In this document: piece after piece, positions 1 through 6,448 of the stretch
Position numbering within the stretch: the first letter of the stretch is position 1
Layout of the letters: each line of letters starts with the position of its first letter
Assembly (NCBI GenBank): GCA_022561415.1
Contig: JADFRH010000104.1
Span: 1 to 6,995 of the forward strand
DNA from: Planctomycetota bacterium
GTDB lineage: Bacteria; Planctomycetota; Phycisphaerae; UBA1845
DNA length: 6,995 nt
Direction of reading: 5' to 3'
The notes under the pieces: model-generated
The model's database searches: none
Told to the model about the DNA's origin: nothing
Seen by the model: the letters and a program-made list of their open reading frames with translations, nothing else
Made by a program: the position numbers and the translations under genes

Positions 1-30
1 AAGCCGCCGTCGACGATTGAGTGGGAATGA
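1..30 (+). CDS. guaA: GMP synthase (glutamine-hydrolysing), last 9 codons only
   Basis: The first 30 bases read in frame as KPPSTIEWE followed by a TGA stop at 28-30. GMP synthases end in a strongly conserved tail of this form (the E. coli enzyme ends KPPATIEWE), so this is the 3' end of guaA, with the rest of the gene upstream of the window. The enzyme converts XMP to GMP using glutamine and ATP in the cytoplasm. Only nine residues are visible, so the call rests on the match to the conserved C-terminal tail. It has the same strand as the Nudix gene that follows, and an 8-base tandem repeat begins at its stop codon. Confidence 0.85.
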   Translation, partial: KPPSTIEWE

Positions 31-66
31 AACGTCGAAACGTCGAAACGTCGAAACGTCAAAACA
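28..66 (+). repeat. Tandem 8-base repeat array, unit TCGAAACG
   Basis: A partial unit TGAAACG (28-34), whose TGA is the guaA stop codon, is followed by three perfect TCGAAACG units (35-42, 43-50, 51-58) and a degenerate one, TCAAAACA (59-66). The same unit recurs in inverted orientation at 558-620. No hairpin followed by a T-run is present, so this is not a standard terminator. Its function is unknown. Confidence 0.9.
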
Positions 67-73
67 AGAAAAC

Positions 74-127
74 GGCTGATGGCTGGCGACCGAGAACTGA
101 CAACCGACAACTGATAACTGACAACTA
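74..127 (+). repeat. 7-base repeat tract abutting the Nudix start codon
   Basis: Two GGCTGAT-like units (74-80 GGCTGAT, 81-87 GGCTGGC) are followed by five consecutive 7-mers at 90-124: CCGAGAA, CTGACAA, CCGACAA, CTGATAA, CTGACAA, and then CTA just before the ATG at 128. The GGCTGAT unit is the one that builds the palindrome at 6301-6379. The tract replaces a normal leader: no Shine-Dalgarno sequence is visible in front of the ATG. Confidence 0.8.
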
Positions 128-532
128 ATGGCTTTTCAACGAGCAGTCTATGCGGCCGGGGTGATCGAGCGTGAAGACGGCCACGTGCTGATCGCGACGG
201 GGAAGGAGCAATCCGATTCCACGCGCTTGTGGCAGTTTCCGCGGTGCCCGGTGACGTCCGGCGAGACTCCGGAAGCGGCCATGCGCCGTTTCACCACCGA
301 GGAATTCGACATGCCGGTCGAGATCATCGAGGGCCGACCGCCGCTTGTGTGCCAGGTGGATGGCCGCGAAATCGAACTGCGATACTTCTTCTGCGGACCG
401 GTCGGTGACGATCCTTGCAAGGGCTCGTTCGCCGAAATCCGCTGGGTACCCAAAGCTCACCTGAGCGAGTACGATTTCGATCCGGCCTCCAAGCCGGTCG
501 CCGATTGGCTGCTGGGCAACGACCCCCACTAA
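128..532 (+). CDS. Nudix-like protein with a degenerate Nudix box
   Basis: A 134-residue protein of normal single-domain Nudix length. The fold signature is visible: a first strand (AVYAAGVIEREDGHVLIA, residues 6-23), then LWQFPRCPV (34-42), then the Nudix-box region at about 39-62. That region reads GETPEAAMRRFTTEEFDM, alignable with the MutT-type GETPE...REUxEExGU. The EE pair (58-59), which normally binds Mg2+, and one Arg are kept. The leading GG is RC, the first Glu of REUxEE is Phe, and the terminal Gly is Asp. Nudix enzymes hydrolyse nucleoside diphosphates linked to another group; with this box, activity may be altered or lost. The start at 128 is chosen because the first strand begins right after it, although no ribosome-binding site is seen. 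It lies between guaA (same strand) and a convergent membrane-protein gene, with repeat arrays on both sides. The substrate cannot be predicted. Confidence 0.8.
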   Translation: MAFQRAVYAAGVIEREDGHVLIATGKEQSDSTRLWQFPRCPVTSGETPEAAMRRFTTEEFDMPVEIIEGRPPLVCQVDGREIELRYFFCGPVGDDPCKGSFAEIRWVPKAHLSEYDFDPASKPVADWLLGNDPH

Positions 533-557
533 CATCGCAAGCCTATTACCATTCCCT

Positions 558-620
558 CGTTTCGACGTCTTGACGTTTCGACGTTTTAACGATTGGACGT
601 TTGGACGTTTCGACGTTTAC
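558..620 (-). repeat. Tandem 8-base repeat array, inverted copy of the 28-66 array
   Basis: On the plus strand this is a strict period-8 run of about eight units: CGTTTCGA (558), CGTCTTGA (566), CGTTTCGA (574), CGTTTTAA (582), CGATTGGA (590), CGTTTGGA (598), CGTTTCGA (606) and CGTTTAC (614). Read on the minus strand, the unit is TCGAAACG, and it starts at the TAA stop codon (617-619) of the membrane-protein gene. It fills most of the convergent spacer, where a bidirectional terminator would be expected. No T-flanked hairpin is seen. Confidence 0.9.
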
Positions 621-1408
621 TCTTTGTTCAGCTCGGTGCGTAGGCGAAGACCCAGCGTCTGCGATCCGATTCCGAAGGCGAGCAGCGCGATCGACAGGAC
701 AACGCGGACGGACCAGAGGAACCCGCTCTGCAGCGGCGTCAGTGTCGTCGCGACACCCTCGATTTCTCCGTGTGCAATCTCACCCTGCGTCAGAACCCAA
801 CGAACATAACCGATCGTTCCACCCGGAGGGAAGTTGTCTTTCAGGTATCGCCGAACGCCCTGAGTTGTCTGCGTCCGAAACTCCTCGATCGAGCGATCCC
901 TGAGCGTGCGCGTACTGCTTGCCGCTTGGTTGGCCATTTCGGCGGGGAAATCCCGGCTTTCGAGAAGGATGGTTTCACCGAAAACAAGGATGACGACCAT
1001 CGTGGTGCCGATCAACAGAGCGGCGGAGCCGTAGGGCCTGCCCGGGGATGCGACCCGATGAATCACCGCGCCGATCACGAGCCCGAACAGCGCGAAGAAA
1101 AACGGCCCGATCAGAAAGGGCAGCGTGGCCGCGTAGGACAGGAGCCACCCGATCGGAAGCGCGACGACCGCCCCGACCAGGACGCCGAGCCACCAACGGT
1201 TTGACGGCATCGGGTCTGATGGAGGGGCCGAGGACTCTGTGTCCGGATACCCGCCGGTGGTTGTTTGCGGAGGCGTCAATGACGCGGATCCACTGCTGTA
1301 GGCATCCTGTGCGGAGCGCAGATCGGCCTGATCGTCATGGCGAGACGATCCGGTCCTCGTGTCCGCTTCGGGCTGCGCGTCGTGTTTGTCGGCTATGGGC
1401 GGGGTCAT
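617..1408 (-). CDS. Membrane protein of unknown function, four predicted helices
   Basis: I do not recognise a family for this 263-residue protein. Residues 1-70 are polar and low in complexity (many Ser, Thr, Pro, Asp, Gln), probably a disordered cytoplasmic tail. Three hydrophobic helices follow, at about 72-92, 96-117 and 127-148. A soluble stretch of about 80 residues (150-229) contains GGTIGYVRWVLTQGEIAHGE (196-215). A fourth helix (230-254) precedes a short basic end. The ATG at 1408 has only a weak purine-rich upstream signal. The next in-frame ATG (1210) would remove the whole polar tail and has no better signal. The gene lies 135 bases downstream of the anti-sigma gene on the same strand, so co-transcription is possible but not shown. 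Its stop codon lies inside the 8-base repeat array. Confidence 0.75.
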   Translation of the reverse strand: MTPPIADKHDAQPEADTRTGSSRHDDQADLRSAQDAYSSGSASLTPPQTTTGGYPDTESSAPPSDPMPSNRWWLGVLVGAVVALPIGWLLSYAATLPFLIGPFFFALFGLVIGAVIHRVASPGRPYGSAALLIGTTMVVILVFGETILLESRDFPAEMANQAASSTRTLRDRSIEEFRTQTTQGVRRYLKDNFPPGGTIGYVRWVLTQGEIAHGEIEGVATTLTPLQSGFLWSVRVVLSIALLAFGIGSQTLGLRLRTELNKE

Positions 1409-1543
1409 GGCGATTCCGTTTCCTGCGTTCCGCTGTTATCTTGGTTCAATCGCCGCCGCGTTGCAACCGGAGCCGAATCTCCGCGTGTATGATGCGTACG
1501 CTCACCGCTGCTCATCACAAGCAGGGCGATTTCGGGCAGAGGC

Positions 1544-2839
1544 CTACCTCGGCGTGGAAGGTGCTGATGGGGCGTGTGCGATTTCAATCACAAGCGTGAT
1601 GTATGACTCGCCATCACCATCGGTCGAGGACGATGCCGCCGCGTGGCCCGCGGAAGCCGTGCTCGTTTTCCGTTTTCCCGAACGGCGCGCCCGTCGCGAG
1701 GCTCTGAGGCTCGTTGCCTCGCCGGGTCCGCCGGGGCGACGAGCCGCGGTTTCCAGCAGTAACCGCGGGCGAGAACCGCTTGGCGCCAAGTCGTCGGTCT
1801 CGGCTTCCGTTCGCGACGCCGGCGCGGCATGATCCACGCCGAGCACACTGGCCAAAGCGCCGAGCGGATCGCCGGCAAACTCGCCATTCGCCGTGAGCCG
1901 CGCCACCGCGCCTCGGATGCCGGGAAGACCGTGTACGACAAACGGCCCCGACGAAAGTCTCACCGACGACAGGGCGTTGGACTCGCGCGACACCTCCGAC
2001 AGCAGTTCATTGAGCTGTCGCGGCGACGCCCGCACGAGGATCTGCGTGCCGCCACCTTCGCCAAAGTTCTGATGGGCCTTGCCGCGGTAGAACAGGCTCG
2101 CGACTCCGGCACCATCCGCCGATCGTGTTTCCGGAGCGGATGCCGCGTCGATCGCGCCCATCTTCGCCAAATGCGACAGCAAGCGCGACGTAATCGCCCG
2201 TCCGCTGCGGGCGTCGGCCGACGTCAGGCGCAGCCGAATGGGTTCGTTGTCAAAGGCGTGCTCGGAAACGGACGCCAATCCCATCCCCGCGGCGAGCTTC
2301 TGTTCCAGCGTCGCCGAGGCCAGCAGCTCCGTCGCACCGTTTCGCTTTGCGCGGTTCCCCAGGCGTTTCTTTACCCTGGAGGACGCAGTCTTTTGCCGCA
2401 CCAGGCCGCCATCTTCGGGCGCGCCGGGGTCCACCTTAGCGCTGCGCGACGCGGAACCTTCGATCGACCCCGCGTCCGGCGTATCCAAAGCCATGAACCA
2501 CATCCCACCGGCGACAAACGCAAGCACGGCCGCGGTGGACAAGATTCCCATAAGCCGAGTTCGCTGCGGCTGGGACGATGCTGTCGGCTCTGAAAAGCCA
2601 CGAATCAACTCGGACCGTTCGAGTCGGGACTGTAGATCCTCGGCCAGCCCGCCCGGTGCGCGGTGACGCGGCAACGCCCCCACGAGCTCGACCGTACGGC
2701 GGAGCACGGCAAGCTGGTCGCGCGCGGATCGATCGTCACGCAGCAACTGTTCGATGCGTGCAGTGCCGTCCGTGTCGAGTTCGCCGTCCAAGTACGCCGA
2801 GAGCGTCTCGCCAAGATGTTCAGGTCTCATGTCAGCCAT
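1544..2839 (-). CDS. Probable transmembrane anti-sigma factor without zinc motif
   Basis: A 431-residue protein with a helical N-terminal domain (HLGETLSAYLDGEL at 8-21, then RIEQLLRDDRSARDQLAVLR at 28-47) typical of the cytoplasmic sigma-binding domain of ECF anti-sigma factors. One membrane helix is at about 97-117. A basic, low-complexity linker (about 120-170) leads to an extracytoplasmic region with a possible alpha/beta character (IRLRLTSADA at 201-210, TQILVRASPRQLNELLSEVS at 265-284) and a C-terminal strand YITLVIEI (413-420). The HxxxCxxC motif of zinc-binding anti-sigma factors is absent; I see no cysteine in the protein. The start at 2839 lies 9 bases after the sigma-factor stop codon, and the likely ribosome-binding site (TAGGT) overlaps that stop, suggesting translational coupling. 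The role is inferred from order and architecture. It would hold the neighbouring sigma factor at the membrane until a signal is sensed outside. The signal is unknown. Confidence 0.75.
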   Translation of the reverse strand: MADMRPEHLGETLSAYLDGELDTDGTARIEQLLRDDRSARDQLAVLRRTVELVGALPRHRAPGGLAEDLQSRLERSELIRGFSEPTASSQPQRTRLMGILSTAAVLAFVAGGMWFMALDTPDAGSIEGSASRSAKVDPGAPEDGGLVRQKTASSRVKKRLGNRAKRNGATELLASATLEQKLAAGMGLASVSEHAFDNEPIRLRLTSADARSGRAITSRLLSHLAKMGAIDAASAPETRSADGAGVASLFYRGKAHQNFGEGGGTQILVRASPRQLNELLSEVSRESNALSSVRLSSGPFVVHGLPGIRGAVARLTANGEFAGDPLGALASVLGVDHAAPASRTEAETDDLAPSGSRPRLLLETAARRPGGPGEATSLRASRRARRSGKRKTSTASAGHAAASSSTDGDGESYITLVIEIAHAPSAPSTPR

Positions 2840-2848
2840 AACGACAAC

Positions 2849-3493
2849 CTACTTGCGCCGCGCTTTCGCGGGTTGAAGCGCTGTGGACAAGATCACACGC
2901 GCCCGATGCAGCCGGGACTTCACGGTACCGGTCGGAATATCGAGAATCCCTGCAATCGTCTCGTAGTCCATGCCCTCGATGTCGCGCAGGACGACGACGC
3001 TGCGATAGTCGGGTTCCAAATCGTGAATCGCACTGAGAAGACGGCCGTGATTCTCGGTCACCTCATCCGAACCGGGATCGTTCTGCGGGGAAGCGCGCAG
3101 TACGAGATCGCGCGCCTGCGCTCCGAGCGAACCGGCAGCTTCCTCAAGCGAGGTCGTTCGCCGCCGAGCCGCGTCGCGCCGCTTGGTCAGTGCCAAGTTC
3201 ACGGCGATCCGAAAGATCCATGTGTAAAACCCGCTGTCCCGGCGAAATTCCGATAGCCCTTCGTACGCCTTAAGAAACGCTTCCTGCGTAACGTCCCGCG
3301 CATCCTCGAGATGGCCGCAGATACGCCAACACGTATTGGAAACCCGGTCCTCGTATTTGCGCACGAGGTCGCCGTACGCCTCCGTCTGCCCGGTGCGTAT
3401 CTTGTTGATGAGCTCAAGATCCTCCATCGAGACGCAGCGCGCCTCCGCCGTGGCGGGCTCCGGCTCTCGCTGTATTGGACGCCCTGACGCCAT
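2849..3493 (-). CDS. ECF-type (sigma-70 family) RNA polymerase sigma factor
   Basis: A 214-residue protein with the two conserved domains of extracytoplasmic-function sigma factors. Region 2 (about residues 38-105) includes DARDVTQEAFLKAYEGLSEF, then FYTWIFRIAVNLAL, the core-binding and -10 recognition part. Region 4 (about 155-204) includes YRSVVVLRDIEGMDYETIAG, then IPTGTVKSRLHRAR, the -35-binding helix-turn-helix. Regions 1.1 and 3 of housekeeping sigma factors are absent. The open frame continues upstream to a GTG at 3547, but the ATG at 3493 is preferred: it has AGGGAA 5 bases upstream, and the GTG would fall at the candidate promoter. A third choice (3427) has its GGAGG too far away. 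It is the first gene of a pair with the putative anti-sigma factor and divergent from sahR. The regulon is unknown. Confidence 0.93.
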   Translation of the reverse strand: MASGRPIQREPEPATAEARCVSMEDLELINKIRTGQTEAYGDLVRKYEDRVSNTCWRICGHLEDARDVTQEAFLKAYEGLSEFRRDSGFYTWIFRIAVNLALTKRRDAARRRTTSLEEAAGSLGAQARDLVLRASPQNDPGSDEVTENHGRLLSAIHDLEPDYRSVVVLRDIEGMDYETIAGILDIPTGTVKSRLHRARVILSTALQPAKARRK

Positions 3494-3498
3494 GCAGG

Positions 3499-3504
3499 TT
3501 CCCT
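3499..3504 (-). promoter_or_regulatory. Ribosome-binding site deciding the sigma-factor start
   Basis: AGGGAA on the minus strand, 5 bases before the ATG at 3493. This supports a 214-residue sigma factor over the longer GTG-initiated form at 3547. Confidence 0.6.
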
Positions 3505-3549
3505 GTCGGTGGGGGCCAAAACGGAATGTTTTCCACTCCCTCCGCACAG

Positions 3550-3578
3550 AATATGCCCGTCCTGATGCCGTGGGTCAA
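3550..3578 (-). promoter_or_regulatory. Candidate promoter of the sigma/anti-sigma operon
   Basis: On the minus strand TTGACC (3573-3578) and CATATT (3550-3555) are separated by 17 bases, matching the sigma-70 consensus at 5 of 6 and 4 of 6 positions. It would give a leader of about 50 bases. A perfect TATAAT also exists on this strand (3588-3593) but lacks a convincing -35 box. A self-recognised ECF promoter cannot be excluded. Confidence 0.35.
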
Positions 3579-3628
3579 CGGACGTATATTATAGGACGTC
3601 ACCAGTCCACCGGAATTCTCAACCCGAG

Positions 3629-3656
3629 TTGACAAGGTTCCGAAGTATTCTATTAT
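3629..3656 (+). promoter_or_regulatory. sigma-70-type promoter of sahR-ahcY
   Basis: A perfect -35 TTGACA (3629-3634) is followed, after 16 bases, by a -10 TATTAT (3651-3656; 5 of 6 matches). Transcription would start near 3663, about 36 bases before the regulator's start codon. It is the best promoter in the window and the obvious one for the regulator and ahcY together. Confidence 0.7.
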
Positions 3657-3663
3657 CCGGATA
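3654..3663. promoter_or_regulatory. Candidate SahR operator (perfect palindrome)
   Basis: TATCCGGATA is a perfect 10-base palindrome overlapping the -10 box and the predicted transcription start of the regulator gene. A dimeric winged-helix repressor bound there would block RNA polymerase, as expected for an autoregulated ArsR-family protein. The assignment rests on position and symmetry only; I did not compare it with a known SahR motif. Confidence 0.45.
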
Positions 3664-3698
3664 TATGGATTTCAATTGCTCTATGAGGCGGTGATGAA

Positions 3699-4646
3699 GT
3701 GGTGGCAAACCCTGATTTGATTTTTCGGGCGCTGGCCGACGAAACGCGGCGACGGACGCTCACGGTGCTCAAGCAGCATGAGCTGAGTGTCTCGGAGCTC
3801 GTCTCGGTGCTGGATCAGCCACAGTCGACGGTCTCGCGGCACCTGCGCGTGCTGAGGGATGCGTCGCTGATTCGCGACCGGCGCAACGGGAACGCCGTCA
3901 TGTACTCCGTCGCGGTTTCCGGGCCGAGCGAAGATTCGGACCCGTCGGGCGGCATCATGGATTGGCTGGGCCGACAGGAGCTGCCGAGGTCGATTTACGG
4001 ACGCCTTGACTCGGTACTTCGCAAGCGCAAGGAGATGAGCCGGGAGTTTTTCGACTCATTGGGTCGCCGATGGGACACGCTCCGGGAAGACAGCTTCGGA
4101 TCACAGTTCGAGCTCGAGGCGTTCATGGCTCTGCTGCCCGATAACTGGACGGTCGCGGATATCGGAACCGGGACCGGTTACATGCTGCCCCTGCTAGCGC
4201 GTCATTTTCGCCGCGTCATCGGTGTTGAGCCTGCCAGTCGGATGATCGAGGCCGCCACGGAGCGTGTCGAGCGGGAGGGTCTGGGAAACGTCGAACTCCG
4301 CACCGGTGAGTTGGAGGAACTGCCGATTTCCAAGGGGAGCGTTGACCTTGCGTTGGCGGTCCTGGTACTGCACCATGTGGCCTCCCCGGCGAGTGCGGTA
4401 TCTGAGCTGCGGCGCATTTCGCGCGCCGGCGGCGCCGTGTTGCTCGTCGAGCAGTTTGCACATCAAAGCGAGTCGTTCCGCAGGCGCATGCAGGATCGTT
4501 GGTGGGGGTTCGAGCCGGGCGAGTTGATCACCTGGCTCGAGGCCGCCGGCTTTTCCGACTGCCGGTCCGTCAAGCTGGCGACGACGGAACTGGCCGACGA
4601 TGCGCCGGAGCTCTTCGCCGTAACCGCGCGATGCCGGGAGAATTGA
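3699..4646 (+). CDS. sahR: SahR-like regulator: ArsR HTH fused to a SAM-methyltransferase fold
   Basis: A 315-residue two-domain protein. Residues 5-75 are an ArsR-type winged helix ([14 protein letters not shown] at 11-24; recognition helix [16 protein letters not shown] at 43-58; a wing around [10 protein letters not shown]). Where metal sensors have CxC (ELCVCDL), this protein has ELSVSEL, so it is not a classical metal sensor. Residues 140-310 are a class I methyltransferase fold: motif I DIGTGTG (154-160), the acidic residue after strand 2 (E177 in GVEP), and [12 protein letters not shown] (216-227). In Proteobacteria the ArsR-family repressor SahR has this layout; it uses the methylase-like domain to sense S-adenosylhomocysteine and controls ahcY and other SAM-cycle genes. 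The next gene here is ahcY, 65 bases away on the same strand, so this role is strongly suggested. It starts at GTG 3699 with GAGG 10 bases upstream; GTG 3702 is possible. A catalytically active methyltransferase cannot be excluded. Confidence 0.85.
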   Translation: MVANPDLIFRALADETRRRTLTVLKQHELSVSELVSVLDQPQSTVSRHLRVLRDASLIRDRRNGNAVMYSVAVSGPSEDSDPSGGIMDWLGRQELPRSIYGRLDSVLRKRKEMSREFFDSLGRRWDTLREDSFGSQFELEAFMALLPDNWTVADIGTGTGYMLPLLARHFRRVIGVEPASRMIEAATERVEREGLGNVELRTGELEELPISKGSVDLALAVLVLHHVASPASAVSELRRISRAGGAVLLVEQFAHQSESFRRRMQDRWWGFEPGELITWLEAAGFSDCRSVKLATTELADDAPELFAVTARCREN

Positions 4647-4653
4647 AATCGAA

Positions 4654-4666
4654 ACCCCATCGGGGT
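4654..4666 (+). other. Small hairpin in the sahR-ahcY spacer
   Basis: ACCCC (4654-4658), a 3-base loop ATC, and GGGGT (4662-4666) form a 5-bp stem. No T-run follows, so termination is unlikely. It could influence mRNA processing or be chance. The 65-base spacer contains no recognisable SAH riboswitch. Confidence 0.3.
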
Positions 4667-4711
4667 GATGATCGAAGAATTGGAAACGAGATCAAGAAAG
4701 GGAAACGATTG

Positions 4712-6139
<1,428 letters not shown>

Positions 6140-6157
6140 ACCGCAAAGCCAGCCTAC

Positions 6158-6198
6158 ATGGCGGCGTCTCGCAATGCGGGGCGCCGCCATTTTTCTTT
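6158..6198 (+). terminator. Intrinsic terminator after ahcY
   Basis: A 15-bp stem pairs 6158-6172 (ATGGCGGCGTCTCGC) with 6176-6190 (GCGGGGCGCCGCCAT), with two T-G wobble pairs and a 3-base AAT loop. A T-rich tract TTTTTCTTT (6190-6198) follows directly. It starts 19 bases after the ahcY stop and is the clearest terminator in the window. Confidence 0.92.
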
Positions 6199-6285
6199 GA
6201 GTTCGTCCCGTCGAATTGACGAGCCCGCGCGTCGTCGAATAGGGTATGCACTTGTGTCGAGGTCAGTGAGGCCCATGCGTGACTG

Positions 6286-6436
6286 AGAGCGTGTTTAAGA
6301 AGCCATCAGCCATCAGCTATCAGCCAAACGCCTGCAACCGTCAGCGCTGATTCCGGCTGACGGCTGATAGCTGACGGCTCAACGTGGATCCATTACAACG
6401 TATTCACACAGCCCGTGGACTTATTGGACACGCTCT
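6286..6436. mobile_element. Possible small non-coding insertion (MITE-like) with inverted ends
   Basis: AGAGCGTGT (6286-6294) is repeated in inverted orientation as ACACGCTCT (6428-6436), enclosing about 150 bases that contain no credible gene and hold the 7-base palindrome at 6301-6379. Short inverted ends around a structured non-coding core suggest a miniature element moved by a transposase elsewhere. The flanking triplets TGA and TAA, if the ends are taken as GAGCGTGT/ACACGCTC, are similar but not identical, so no target-site duplication is proven. A chance 9-base match cannot be ruled out. Confidence 0.3.
6301..6379. repeat. Imperfect palindrome built from 7-base units
   Basis: The left arm (6301-6325) is AGCCATC, AGCCATC, AGCTATC, AGCC. 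The right arm (6355-6379) is GGCTGAC, GGCTGAT, AGCTGAC, GGCT. The arms are inverted copies matching at 21 of 25 positions. The 29-base middle also holds a small near-palindrome, GTCAGCGCTGAT. The unit is the same as that at 74-87, which shows a dispersed repeat family. It would form a long stem-loop in RNA or single-stranded DNA. Confidence 0.85.
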
Positions 6437-6448
6437 AAGGGGAATACC

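Noticed and set aside
28..66. CRISPR array
   Set aside because: The units are 8-base contiguous tandem repeats without spacers, and no cas gene is nearby.
1508..1524. Hairpin CTGCT/AGCAG after the anti-sigma gene as a terminator
   Set aside because: Only 5 bp with a 7-base loop and no T-run on the transcribed strand.
1405..1587. Short minus-strand open frame (60 residues) overlapping the end of the anti-sigma gene and touching the next start codon
   Set aside because: It overlaps the anti-sigma coding end, has no ribosome-binding site I can support, and its composition looks like a random GC-rich frame.
1829..2593. Long plus-strand open frame (254 codons) opposite the anti-sigma gene
   Set aside because: Arg-rich with no recognisable domain, lying wholly antisense to a coherent protein with a membrane helix; a shadow frame of GC-rich DNA.
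4499..4711. In-frame extension of ahcY 71 codons upstream
   Set aside because: It overlaps the end of sahR in another frame, is Arg-rich and unlike AhcY, and the ATG at 4712 has a good ribosome-binding site at the point where family similarity begins.
4647..4711. SAH riboswitch before ahcY
   Set aside because: The 65-base spacer is too short and lacks the conserved GAGGAGCGYUGC-type core; regulation by the upstream SahR-like protein is the simpler reading.
6216..6245. Promoter for the M3 gene (TTGACG, 18 bases, TAGGGT)
   Set aside because: The -10 box matches the consensus at only 3 of 6 positions and lies about 200 bases from the gene; not strong enough to annotate.
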